From contig JBGOUJ010000293.1 of NCBI GenBank assembly GCA_041477005.1, positions 1 through 9,286 of the forward strand: a stretch of DNA of 9,286 nucleotides, given 5' to 3'. Every line of letters begins with the position of its first letter. Within the stretch, counting starts at the first letter, position 1. The notes below the pieces were generated by a model that was not told the origin of the DNA, ran no database searches, and saw only the letters and a program-made list of their open reading frames with translations. The translations under genes were made by a program, and so were the position numbers. Positions 1-7,212 of the stretch are shown here, piece by piece. This DNA is from JBGOUJ01 sp041477005 (GTDB lineage Bacteria; Acidobacteriota; Terriglobia; Bryobacterales; JACQDG01).

Positions 1-241
1 GCGAAATCCATGCCTCCGGGAATATGACGATCCGCAAACGCATCTCATTCGTTGGGCCATTCTCTCGGCCCCGGGGATCTTCGTGCTACCGGGCGTTTCG
101 CCGTTGCGTGGTTTTTGCCGGGCTTCGGCAATGGCCTTTGCGTGCCTGAATCCGTAGGCCCGGCGCCATCCCTGCGCGTCGATGCTCCCAGAGGGCGGAC
201 CCTGATGGTTGGCGCCAGGGCGCGGTAGGATGGGGACATAC
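1..241. other. leading edge, no gene recognised
   Basis: No convincing gene is seen before the redox gene. One plus-strand frame is open from the window edge to a TAG near base 154 and could be the tail of an upstream gene, but its peptide matches nothing I recognise. A short hairpin with arms TTGCCG (115-120) and CGGCAA (126-131) is present; its T run lies before the stem on the plus strand, so it is not a normal terminator for that strand. Confidence 0.4.
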
Positions 242-1297
242 ATGCGAATGCTCGTGTCATTGCTCGTCTTCGCAACCGGCTCGGGCCTGGTCGCGCAACA
301 GCCTCCCAAGACCGGGCCGGCAGTGGGCGCGCCTGTGCCCTCGTTCGAGGCGCCGGACCAGAACGGCCGGCTTCAGAGCCTGAAGACAATTGCCGGGCCG
401 AAAGGGGCGATGCTGGTCTTTGTGCGCTCGGCCGACTGGTGACCCTACTGCAAAATCCAGCTCGTCGAGCTGGAGCAGAATCTCCAGGCTTTGCGCCAGC
501 AGGGCATGGGAGTGGCGGCCATCAGTTACGACAGCGTAGCCGTGGTCAAGAATTTCGCCGAACGCAGGCACATTACCTATCCGCTGTTATCCGATCCCGA
601 CTCCAAAATCATCGCTGATTTCGGCATTCTGAACGAGACGGTCACCAGGAACACGCCTTTCTACGGAATACCCCACCCAGGGACATACATCGTGGATCCC
701 CGAGGTATGGTCGTCGCCAAGTATTTCGAGGATGACTACAAAGAGCGCGATACCGCATCGGAGATCCTGGTGCGGCAGTTTGGCATTCAGCCCGGCCTGG
801 TCCATACCACGACCGAAACGAAGCACCTGAAGCTCGCCACGTCCGCGAGCGCCGTGGTTGCCCATCCAGGCCAGCACATCGCGCTCACCATCGATGTTGA
901 TTTGCATTCGAAGATGCACGTCTACGCGCCGGGCGTCGAGGGCTACATTCCGATCGACTGGAGCCTGGCGGAGTCCGAGGCGGCCAAAGCCTCTCCCGTA
1001 AGTTATCCCGCTTCGAAAAGGCTGCACCTTCCGGCAATCAATGAAACTGTGCCTGTGTATCAAGGCAGCTTCCGCCTGGTTCGGGAAATTGCTATCGGTA
1101 CGGAAGCCAAGGTGAAGCCGTTATTGGCCGCCGGAGGCGAGTTGATCCTGGAAGGGACCTTCCGCTATCAGGCGTGCGATGACCTTATTTGCTACATCCC
1201 GCAGACGGTTCCGTTGAAGTGGACCTTGCGCTTCGAGCCGCTGGATCGTGAGCGCGTGCCGCCGGAGCTACAGCGTAAGAGCCAACCCGCAAAATGA
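242..1297 (+). CDS. Sec-containing peroxiredoxin-like / DsbD-N-like thiol oxidoreductase
   Basis: Read through an in-frame TGA at 440-442, this is one frame of 351 residues. Residues 1-18 are a signal-peptide-like hydrophobic start, so the protein probably acts outside the cytoplasm. Residues about 25-170 form an AhpC/TSA-type thioredoxin fold (PVPSFEAPDQ, then VFVRSADW). TGA is codon 67 and is followed by PYCK, giving U67-P-Y-C70 where relatives have ADWCPYCK. Codons after TGA continue the family pattern without a break (QLVELEQ, later YPLLSDPDSKIIADFG, then GTYIVDPRG). Residues about 195-335 resemble the N-terminal domain of DsbD (KMHVYAPG, YPASKRLHLPA, YQACDDLICYIPQ), with C312 and C317 as a likely redox pair. 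ATG 242 is preferred because GGGGA lies 5 bases upstream; ATG 230, ATG 248 and TTG 209 are alternatives. The role, peroxide reduction or disulfide exchange, is inferred. The alternative reading is a nonsense mutation or a TGC-to-TGA sequencing error. Confidence 0.82.
448..478 (+). promoter_or_regulatory. putative bacterial SECIS element
   Basis: Just after the in-frame TGA (440-442), the arms CCAGCTC (457-463) and GAGCTGG (467-473) pair perfectly over 7 bp around the 3-base loop GTC. Below them CTGC (448-451) pairs with GCAG (475-478), leaving an asymmetric internal loop AAAAT/A that includes a U next to the upper stem. The loop starts with G and lies 21 bases after the TGA. Bacterial SECIS elements are known to sit inside the coding region, directly 3' of UGA, with a short apical loop carrying a G at the start and a spacing of roughly 16-37 bases. 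This hairpin fits. Binding by SelB is inferred. Confidence 0.75.
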
Positions 1298-1318
1298 GCG
1301 GCCGAGCGCTCCTCCTTC

Positions 1319-1340
1319 TTTCGTGGCGCGCTACACGAAA
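1319..1340 (+). terminator. hairpin after the selenoprotein gene, possible terminator
   Basis: TTTCGTG (1319-1325) and CACGAAA (1334-1340) pair over 7 bp with an 8-base loop, 22 bases after the stop codon. No T run follows on the plus strand, so intrinsic termination is doubtful. It may instead protect the 3' end of the mRNA. Confidence 0.3.
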
Positions 1341-1441
1341 CGGGGGCGCTGGTAGTTCTAAGGTAAAACCACTAGCGCGGCCTGGGAATCCACTCGATCC
1401 GGCATCCGGCTCCGCCTGTGCGAAATAGGGTGTCAACGGGA

Positions 1442-1471
1442 TTGTCTTTGGCGCCCGGTTTCCGTTATCCT
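1442..1471 (+). promoter_or_regulatory. candidate sigma-70 promoter of pal
   Basis: TTGTCT (1442-1447) and TATCCT (1466-1471) are separated by 18 bases and lie 35 bases upstream of the pal ATG. They match the -35 and -10 consensus at four of six positions each. The match is moderate and rests on spacing and position alone. Confidence 0.35.
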
Positions 1472-1505
1472 GTGAATAACAAACTCTTGTTCGGAGGATG
1501 CTTTT

Positions 1506-2084
1506 ATGAAATCACAAATCTTGGTAGGACTGGCCGTGACAGCGCTCGGCGTGACTCTCGGCGGATGCACGAAGAAAGCCGCCGTCGCGCCGCCGCCGGC
1601 GCCCGCGCCCAGCGTGCAAGCCAGTGCTGCTCCCGCGAAAACTGCAGTTCCGAGAACTCCCGCGCCGATCCAGGTGGCGGCGAACACGCCGTCCAGAATG
1701 CCGGACGCCGCTACACGCGCCCGCATCCAGGATCTGCTCAACCGCATCCAGGATGCATACTTCGACTATGACAAACACGATCTCCGTCCCGACGCGACAG
1801 CGGCTCTAAAGCAGGATGCGCAAACCCTTGCCGACATCATTAGCCAGTACCCCGACTTCAAGCTGACCGTCGAGGGTCACTGTGACGAGCGTGGCTCGGA
1901 TGAGTACAATCTTGGCCTCGGCGATGCGCGCGCCACGCAGGCAAAGCAATACCTGGCGACCCTGGGAGTTCCCGCGGATCAGTTGCTCCTGATCAGCTAC
2001 GGCAAGGAGCGGCCCATATGCACCGAGCATGACGAGGCTTGCTGGCAGAGGAACCGCCGGGCACACCTCACGCAGCAACAATAA
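1506..2084 (+). CDS. pal: peptidoglycan-associated lipoprotein Pal (OmpA-like)
   Basis: This 192-residue protein anchors the outer membrane to peptidoglycan and is normally the lipoprotein partner of the Tol system. The start is supported by CGGAGG (1492-1497), 8 bases before the ATG. Residues 1-20 form a lipoprotein signal ending in the lipobox LGGC, with Cys21 as the lipidated residue. Residues 28-60 are an Ala/Pro-rich linker. Residues about 82-190 are an OmpA-type peptidoglycan-binding domain: AYFDYDKHDLRPDA at 84-97, and the Pal signature VEGHCDERGSDEYNLGLGDA at 122-141. ISYGKERP (163-170) and the C-terminal basic NRRAH also fit the family. No tolA, tolB, tolQ or tolR gene is visible, and the neighbour on the right is convergent, so the Tol genes, if linked, lie elsewhere. 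A second OmpA-like lipoprotein with a different role cannot be excluded. Confidence 0.9.
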   Translation: MKSQILVGLAVTALGVTLGGCTKKAAVAPPPAPAPSVQASAAPAKTAVPRTPAPIQVAANTPSRMPDAATRARIQDLLNRIQDAYFDYDKHDLRPDATAALKQDAQTLADIISQYPDFKLTVEGHCDERGSDEYNLGLGDARATQAKQYLATLGVPADQLLLISYGKERPICTEHDEACWQRNRRAHLTQQQ

Positions 2085-2159
2085 CGCCGGGACATGGCGG
2101 CTCGCAGGCCCTTCTCTAGGTTAGCAGAGGTCCTGAACGGCTAGCAGTGCGCAGGGGCG

Positions 2160-2528
2160 CTACGGCAGCAGGTCCTCGATTTGCGCCGTCAGAGCCGCCG
2201 CGTCTATGGGCTTGGTGAGATAGGCGTCGAAGCCGGCGGCCAGGCCCCTTTCCCGGTCGCCCCGCATGGCGTAGGCGGAGAGCGCTACCACCGGAAGGGC
2301 CGAAAAACGGGGGTCCTCCCGAAGCTGCCGCAGAACGGCCAGACCATCCAGCCCCGGCATTTGAACATCCAGCACAACCAGATCCGGTCTCTCTTGCTCG
2401 ATTTTCTGCAGGGCCTCTCGCCCGTCGCAGGCTTGGACCACGCGGTAGGCGCGGCCGACCAACAACTCCCAGAGCAGCTCGCGGCTGGCCGGGTCGTCTT
2501 CCGCAATCAAAATCTTTCTCATACTCAT
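2160..2528 (-). CDS. single-domain response regulator (CheY/DivK-like)
   Basis: This is a stand-alone receiver domain of 122 residues with no output domain. The acidic pocket is E10-D11-D12, the phospho-acceptor is D54 (VVLDVQMPG), the switch residue is S84 (ALSAYA) and the conserved lysine is K106 (LTKP). Its ATG overlaps the TGA of the hybrid kinase as ATGA, so translation is probably coupled and the kinase is its likely phosphodonor. A second in-frame ATG lies two codons downstream; no clear ribosome site distinguishes them. The stop is a TAG at 2162-2160, and the protein ends where receiver domains normally end. As a diffusible receiver it may shuttle phosphate or act on a partner such as the HD-GYP protein encoded in the same cluster; this is inferred from context only. 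Confidence 0.9.
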   Translation of the reverse strand: MSMRKILIAEDDPASRELLWELLVGRAYRVVQACDGREALQKIEQERPDLVVLDVQMPGLDGLAVLRQLREDPRFSALPVVALSAYAMRGDRERGLAAGFDAYLTKPIDAAALTAQIEDLLP

Positions 2529-5104
2529 ATTTGGGCGACCGGCTCTCCCACCACCAGGCGCATCCTCTTCAGCAGGTCCTCTTTCCAGGTAATCTTCTTC
2601 CGTAACACGGCGTGCGCCTTGCGGCTCAATGTTTCCAGGTCGGCGCTGGTCAGGTCTTTGGCGGTGAGCACAAAAACCGGAACACCGTGTAAGGCCGGGT
2701 TCTCCTGGATGCGGCCAAGAATCTCAAATCCATCCATTCCCGGCATCAGAAGGTCGAGCAGAACGGCGGCAGGGCGGGTTCGCTCCAGCATCTCCAACGC
2801 CTGCCTGCCGTCGGCTGCCGCCACCGGCGAGTACCCCGCCGCACTCAGCACCTCGCTGATCAGTTCTGCGTGCCGGGCATCGTCGTCCACCACGATCACC
2901 GTTCTGGCGTTTTCCGAGGGCAGCGGCACATGCCGCCGAATTGCCTCCAGCAGAGCATCCTTGGCCACCGGCTTCACCAGGTACTCCTCAGCGCCCAGCG
3001 CAAATCCCATCTTCTTTTGATCGACCACCGACACGATGATCACCGGGATCGCCGCGGTAGCTGCAGCGCTCTTCAATTGATGCAGGGTCTCCCACCCGCT
3101 CTTATGCGGCATCAGGATGTCCAGGGTGATCACATCGGGAAAGATCTCGCGGGCCTTCTCCAGGCCCTCCATGCCGGAGCTCGCCGTCACCACTTCATAC
3201 CCCTCGGGCGCCAGGTAGCTGGCCAGCAGCTCGCCGGCTGCGAGTTGGTCTTCGATGACCAATACCAGCGGTTTCAGGCGGCTCTTTCTCGCCTCCGATC
3301 GAGTCGCCGCCATAGGCGTCGGCGTGATCCGATCCCCGGCCGGCAGCGTGAAGCTGAATCGGCTGCCTTGACCGGGCGTACTTTCCACCCAGATCTTTCC
3401 CCCTTGCTCCTCCACCAGCCTCTTACAGATCGCCAGCCCCAGGCCGGTTCCCTCCCTGACGCCGCGAGTGGTCTCCGCCACCTGCCGAAATTCCTGGAAG
3501 ATCACTTCCTGGTCCTCGGTCCGAATTCCGATGCCCGTGTCGCTGACCGAAACCCTCGTGTGGCTTCCCTCCGGCGATGACTCGACCCGTATCCTGCCCC
3601 CAACGGGCGTGAACTTCACGGCGTTGCTGAGCAGGTTATAAAGGATCTGCTTGAACCGAACCCGGTCGGCATGGACCGAGACGTCCGACCCCATCGCGTT
3701 CTCCATCTGAATTTTCTTCTGGGCGGCCAGCGAGCTGATCGCAGACAGCACCTCCGGCAGCGCTCCCGCCACGGAGAAGCTCTCCGGCCGCCAGTTTAGT
3801 TGCCCCGCCTCCACTTTCGACAGATCGAGGATGTCGTTGATGAGCTGCAGCAGATGACGCGTCCCCGTTTGGATGTGCCCTAGGAAACGCGTCTGCTTCT
3901 CGGTGAGCGGACCCGCCGATCCCGCGCTCAGCAGTTCCGAGAAGCCGACAATGGCGTTGAGCGGCGTGCGGAGCTCGTGGCTCATGCTGGCCAGGAACTG
4001 GCTCTTGAGTTGATTGGCGCGCTCGACCTCCCGGTTGCGCGCCTCGAGCTCCTGGTTCGCCACGGCCAGTTCGTCGTTGATCCGCCGGAGGTCCTCCTCC
4101 ATGTTCTTGCGTTCCGTGATGTCGGAGGAAATGCCGCAAATCGCGTAAACAGCCCCGATCGAGTCCTGCAGCGGGAACTTGACGGAAAAGTAGGTGTGTA
4201 GCGCCTCGCCGTGGGGCAAGGTCTCTTCGAAATCCATGGGAGTTCCGGCTTCGAGCACTTGTTGATCGTTGGCGCGAAAAGCGTCGGCCATTTCCCGTGG
4301 GAATAGTTCATCGTCCGCCTTTCCCAGCACCTGTTCTCTGGTGAGCTGTAACAGCCCTTCGAACCGCCGGTTGACGAGGGCGAACCGGCCATCCAGGTCC
4401 TTGATGTAGATGACGGCCGTGGCGTTATCCAGGATGGCTTGCAGCCGGCGCTGGCTGGTCCGCAGCGCCTCTTCCACGTAGCGCCGCTCCCGGATCCGCC
4501 GGTTGAGCACGACGTAGACGAACGCCAGCAGCGAGAAACTGCTAACGCCGGCAGCGACCAGGGTCACGATCAATATGTTCGCCCTGGCCTTCGATTCCAC
4601 ATGGCGCTGCTTCAGCAGTTGGTTTTCCGCGTCTTCCATTTCCTGGATCACGGTCTGGGTCGCGGCTGCCAACTCCTTCCTTTTGTCGGCGAAGTAAACC
4701 TGCTCCGCCGCCTCGCGGCCGTTGACCTTCCGCGATTCGATACTTTGCTCTAACAGGGTGATTCTTTCGGCAAGCAAAGGCTCCAGAGCATCCAGCCTCT
4801 GCTGCTGGCGCGGATTGTCCCTGGTCAATTGCCGGAGTTGTTTCACCGTCTCTCGAATGCTCTCCAGCGCCGCGTGGCAGCTTTTGAGATAGGGATCCTC
4901 CCCGGTCATCAGGTAGTCCCGGTGCGCGCTTGCGGCGCTGGACATCTGGGCTGCCAGCGCCGTTGCCTTGTCCAGGACCTCGTGAGTGTGGGCCGCCCAG
5001 TCGGCAGTTTCGACCAACTGGTTCATGTTGCGGTAAGAGACTAGTCCGACGACGCCCAGGATCAGCATGGCCGTGGCGAACGCCAGGCCGGTTCGGTTCT
5101 TCAT
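2525..5104 (-). CDS. hybrid sensor histidine kinase: CHASE3-PAS-HisKA-HATPase-REC-REC
   Basis: From ATG 5104 the protein has 859 residues. Transmembrane segments at about 5-25 and 177-200 flank an extracytoplasmic helical CHASE3-type sensor (AHRDYLMTGEDPYL). A PAS domain spans about 217-330 (NATAVIYIKDLDGRFALVN to ITERK) and is followed by a coiled coil. The kinase core has the H box SHELRTP with H376, the N box NLLSNAVKFTP with N494, and glycine boxes DTGIGI and GTGLGL. Two receiver domains follow, with phospho-acceptors D662 (TLDILMP) and D784 (LLDLLMPG). The frame extends up to a GTG at 5167 (880 residues), but that part runs through the intergenic repeat block. ATG 5104 gives a typical MKNRTGLAF membrane start, with GGAAAAGAG upstream; ATG 5122 is also possible. 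It lies between the HD-GYP gene and the CheY-like gene on the same strand. The stimulus is unknown. The two receivers suggest a branched or multistep phosphorelay. Confidence 0.92.
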   Translation of the reverse strand: MKNRTGLAFATAMLILGVVGLVSYRNMNQLVETADWAAHTHEVLDKATALAAQMSSAASAHRDYLMTGEDPYLKSCHAALESIRETVKQLRQLTRDNPRQQQRLDALEPLLAERITLLEQSIESRKVNGREAAEQVYFADKRKELAAATQTVIQEMEDAENQLLKQRHVESKARANILIVTLVAAGVSSFSLLAFVYVVLNRRIRERRYVEEALRTSQRRLQAILDNATAVIYIKDLDGRFALVNRRFEGLLQLTREQVLGKADDELFPREMADAFRANDQQVLEAGTPMDFEETLPHGEALHTYFSVKFPLQDSIGAVYAICGISSDITERKNMEEDLRRINDELAVANQELEARNREVERANQLKSQFLASMSHELRTPLNAIVGFSELLSAGSAGPLTEKQTRFLGHIQTGTRHLLQLINDILDLSKVEAGQLNWRPESFSVAGALPEVLSAISSLAAQKKIQMENAMGSDVSVHADRVRFKQILYNLLSNAVKFTPVGGRIRVESSPEGSHTRVSVSDTGIGIRTEDQEVIFQEFRQVAETTRGVREGTGLGLAICKRLVEEQGGKIWVESTPGQGSRFSFTLPAGDRITPTPMAATRSEARKSRLKPLVLVIEDQLAAGELLASYLAPEGYEVVTASSGMEGLEKAREIFPDVITLDILMPHKSGWETLHQLKSAAATAAIPVIIVSVVDQKKMGFALGAEEYLVKPVAKDALLEAIRRHVPLPSENARTVIVVDDDARHAELISEVLSAAGYSPVAAADGRQALEMLERTRPAAVLLDLLMPGMDGFEILGRIQENPALHGVPVFVLTAKDLTSADLETLSRKAHAVLRKKITWKEDLLKRMRLVVGEPVAQI

Positions 5105-5138
5105 GGCCGATCTCTTTTCCATATTGCCGATCTGCGGC

Positions 5139-5263
5139 CCGGCTTCACCCGGGGCTACGCTGGGCACAGCCCGGATTGAAATCGGGCCGGAGCGCTGCCC
5201 GCTTGAACACCGGCCGAGCGCCGCTTGGTTTGAAATCCGGGCCCAGCGCCGGGTTCAAACCAG
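5139..5263. repeat. imperfect 27-base tandem repeats with hairpins
   Basis: The gap between the kinase and HD-GYP genes holds a repeated pattern of TTGAA followed by a GC-rich half containing AGCG. TTGAA occurs at 5176, 5203 and 5230, exactly 27 bases apart, and an inverted TTCAA lies at 5254. The last copy folds: TGGTTTGAA (5226-5234) pairs with TTCAAACCA (5254-5262), enclosing a CCGG/CCGG inner stem. Further left, GGGCT (5152-5156) pairs with AGCCC (5168-5172). The block could be a dispersed intergenic repeat, an mRNA processing or stability signal, or a partial terminator between the two genes. There are no unique spacers, so it is not a CRISPR. Confidence 0.6.
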
Positions 5264-5282
5264 GTAGCCGCCAGCCCCGCCT

Positions 5283-6302
5283 TCAACCCCAGCCGCCTCC
5301 GTTGCCGCCATGCTTGGAGCAATGCGAATCGATTGCTTCCACCCCGAGCGCCGGCGCCGGGTCCTGGAGCATTTGGACAAACTCGGCGAACAACTCCGGG
5401 TCCCACCAGCCCCCGCCCACCTCCCGCTGCATCGTGTCGAGCGCGTCCTCGATCGAGAGGGCGGACTTGTAAGGTCGCTCGGTCCGCAGCGCGTCATAGA
5501 TGTCCACGATTTGCAGCACGCGAGCGGTCAGCGGAATTTGGTCCCCCCGGAGTCCGTCGGGATAGCCGCTGCCGTCCAGCTTTTCGTGGTGATGCCGGAT
5601 GATCGGCAGCACCCGCGCAAACGACTTGAGGGGCGCGCAGATGCGCTCACCCACCACCGGATGTTGCCGCATGATCTCCCATTCTTGCGGAGTCAGAGGC
5701 CCTGGTTTGAGAAGAATGGAATCGGGAACGACCACCTTGCCGATGTCGTGGACCACTCCCGCCCGCCGCAGGGCGGTGATGTACTCTTCGGAAAGCCCGA
5801 TCCGCTCGCCCAGCCGGGCGGAGTAGGCGGAGAGCCGCTCGCAATGGCCCCGCGTGTAAGGATCCCTCGCCTCGATGCTCGACGCCAGCGCATACACGAC
5901 CGATTCCGCCTGCTCCAACTGGTCCGTGTAGCTCTTCAAGCTGATTAGCGATCGGACCCGGGCGAGCAGTTCGCTTCGGTCGGGGGGCTTGGTGAGAAAA
6001 TCATCGGCCCCGGAGTCGAGGCCGCGGACACGGTCCTGGGTCGCCGACAGGCCGGTTATCAGTACCACCGGCGTCAATCGGGCCTCCGGCCGGCTCTTGA
6101 CCCGCCGGCAGACCTCGAAACCATCGATCCCCGGCATCTGCACATCCAGCAGCACGAGGTCCGGCTGGAGCAGCGGGAACAGTTCCAGAGCTGCGTCGCC
6201 GTTCGCCGCTGTAAAGACCTCGAAGCCATGCTCCCACAGGATCTCCTTGAGGAGTTCGCGGGTGAGCAGGTCATCGTCTACGACCAGGATCTTCCCGCTC
6301 AA
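5283..6302 (-). CDS. REC-HD-GYP cyclic-di-GMP phosphodiesterase (RpfG-like)
   Basis: This 339-residue two-domain response regulator is predicted to hydrolyse cyclic-di-GMP when its receiver is phosphorylated. Residues 1-122 are a receiver (VVDDD at 7-11, phospho-acceptor D53 in LLDVQMPG, K105 in LTKP). A short helical linker leads to the HD-GYP domain at about 135-310. The metal and catalytic motifs are present: H153 (RGHCERLS), H185-D186 in VVHDIGK, H214, HHHE at 237-240 and DGSGYPDG at 243-250. The C-terminus is a Gly-rich tail (GGNGGGWG). The start codon is TTG; a GAGGGA ribosome site lies about 6 bases upstream and the receiver begins right after it. It is the first gene of the minus-strand cluster, 178 bases ahead of the hybrid kinase, which is its probable cognate sensor. 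Enzymatic activity is inferred from intact motifs. Confidence 0.93.
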   Translation of the reverse strand: MSGKILVVDDDLLTRELLKEILWEHGFEVFTAANGDAALELFPLLQPDLVLLDVQMPGIDGFEVCRRVKSRPEARLTPVVLITGLSATQDRVRGLDSGADDFLTKPPDRSELLARVRSLISLKSYTDQLEQAESVVYALASSIEARDPYTRGHCERLSAYSARLGERIGLSEEYITALRRAGVVHDIGKVVVPDSILLKPGPLTPQEWEIMRQHPVVGERICAPLKSFARVLPIIRHHHEKLDGSGYPDGLRGDQIPLTARVLQIVDIYDALRTERPYKSALSIEDALDTMQREVGGGWWDPELFAEFVQMLQDPAPALGVEAIDSHCSKHGGNGGGWG

Positions 6303-6367
6303 GATATCCCTCGCTCAACCGCGGCCTTGCCGAGCCCGCGGAACAGGCCATCCGTGCGGAGGCGCAG

Positions 6368-6398
6368 GGAAAACAAGACTGCATCCCTTTTGTTTTCC
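6368..6398. repeat. 9-bp inverted repeat upstream of the HD-GYP operon
   Basis: GGAAAACAA (6368-6376) and TTGTTTTCC (6390-6398) are perfect inverted copies separated by 13 bases, so their centres are 22 bases apart, about two DNA turns. The site lies 66-96 bases upstream of the TTG start of the HD-GYP gene. This geometry suits a dimeric regulator, but a hairpin in the leader RNA is equally possible. Confidence 0.4.
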
Positions 6399-6824
6399 GG
6401 CGGATTTGAGATCATGAAGCGCCATCCCCGCTCAAGACCAAACGAGCCGGTGGATTACGAGGCGGCCTTCGACAAGACCGAAGGCGGACGCTGGTCGGGA
6501 TGCCCACCGGCAGCCATCCCGCCGCGTCCGCGACAAAGCAGTTCAGCGGCGCGTACTCCGCCAAATCCTGCTCGCGCCCGTCGCTCATCCCCGGAGGGTT
6601 ACCATGTACCATGAGGCGGTAGGCTTCTGCACGGTCTAAAGCTTCTTCCCCCGGTACAGGGTCTCAAACAAGCGTAGGCCCTTCACCCATGGTCATACAA
6701 CACTGTTTTGATCCTAGGGACACCCGCCCAAAACCCTTACTCGCGTCTTCAGTACTTAATAGCCGGCGCCGGCTGGTAAACGCGCACCAAGGGGGATGCC
6801 GCCTTCAGCAAGAGGGGTCCGTGG

Positions 6825-6830
6825 TATGAT
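6825..6830 (+). promoter_or_regulatory. candidate -10 box for tRNA-His
   Basis: TATGAT (5 of 6 consensus) lies 16 bases before the G-1 position of the tRNA. No good -35 hexamer is seen at the usual distance. Confidence 0.35.
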
Positions 6831-6846
6831 GGATTTACACCGTCAC

Positions 6847-6924
6847 GGTGGGTGTAGCTCAGTTTGGTAGAGCGCTGGATTGTGGTTCCAGTGGCCGAGG
6901 GTTCGAATCCCTCCACCCACCCCA
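6847..6924 (+). tRNA. tRNA-His (anticodon GTG)
   Basis: The cloverleaf is complete. The acceptor stem GTGGGTG (6848-6854) pairs with CACCCAC (6914-6920). The D stem is GCTC/GAGC. The anticodon stem CTGGA (6875-6879)/TCCAG (6887-6891) holds the loop TTGTGGT with GTG at 6882-6884. The T stem GAGGG/CCCTC carries the loop TTCGAAT. An extra G at 6847 sits opposite C73 at 6921, the G-1:C73 pair that marks tRNA-His. CCA is encoded at 6922-6924. The DNA to its right looks accessory, and tRNA 3' ends are common integration sites, but no second attachment copy is visible here. Confidence 0.97.
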
Positions 6925-7212
6925 CAGAATCAACAGCTTACAAAGACGCTGCCGCTCGACTCCCACCGATTGTGCCCAAATCTGTGCTTAAACCGGGCCG
7001 AATGGCCACAGATGGGCGTCGTCAATTCGCCTTCCGCGAGGCCTCCTGCTGGGCTTTCGCTGTTCCATCGCGGCCGTCAGATCGCCGTCCGGAGACTTTG
7101 AGCAAGCGCATTAGGTACTTCAATCTGTACCTGAATGACGGGACCGTTTGCGGCTAGCTTCTGGGGCGATGGCCGCGGGGGCTGTCCAGGGGTCTGTTCG
7201 AAGGAAAAAACA
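6925..7212. other. noncoding stretch downstream of tRNA-His with two hairpins
   Basis: No gene is recognised. ATCTGTG (6980-6986) pairs with CACAGAT (7007-7013), enclosing an inner GGCC-GAAT-GGCC stem (6996-7007; the two stems compete for one base). AGGTAC (7113-7118) pairs with GTACCT (7127-7132). An open plus-strand frame runs out of the tRNA through this region, but it has no ribosome site and no family match. Confidence 0.4.

Larger units (their letters stand above)
6303..6846. other. gene-poor region between HD-GYP gene and tRNA-His
   Basis: Some 540 bases contain no gene I can defend. A minus-strand frame (6612-6412, 66 codons, ATG start) and a plus-strand frame from ATG 6414 overlap each other, lack clear ribosome sites and match no family I know. 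Visible structure consists of the inverted repeat at 6368-6398 and a perfect 14-base palindrome, AGCCGGCGCCGGCT, at 6761-6774. The minus-strand promoter of the HD-GYP operon must lie in the left part, but no good -35/-10 pair stands out. Confidence 0.4.

Noticed and set aside
45..389. Minus-strand open frame opposite the start of the redox gene
   Set aside because: Arg/Pro-rich, low-complexity translation typical of an antisense shadow in GC-rich DNA; no family match.
440..442. TGA as a simple nonsense mutation splitting the redox gene into two genes
   Set aside because: The stop falls exactly at a redox cysteine position, the frame stays intact for over 280 codons, and a SECIS-like hairpin follows. 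Not excluded, but less likely than Sec.
491..1297. Separate gene starting at the TTG at 491
   Set aside because: It lacks the first half of the thioredoxin fold, has no ribosome site, and the codons just before it continue the family sequence (PYCKIQLVELEQ).
5139..5263. CRISPR array
   Set aside because: The copies are imperfect, touch each other with no unique spacers, and no cas gene is near.
6412..6612. Minus-strand 66-codon frame upstream of the HD-GYP gene
   Set aside because: No ribosome site, an overlapping open frame on the other strand, and no recognisable motif.
6847..6924. The tRNA as selC (tRNA-Sec), which would have supported the Sec reading
   Set aside because: The anticodon is GTG, the acceptor stem has G-1:C73 and the variable arm is short, so it is tRNA-His.
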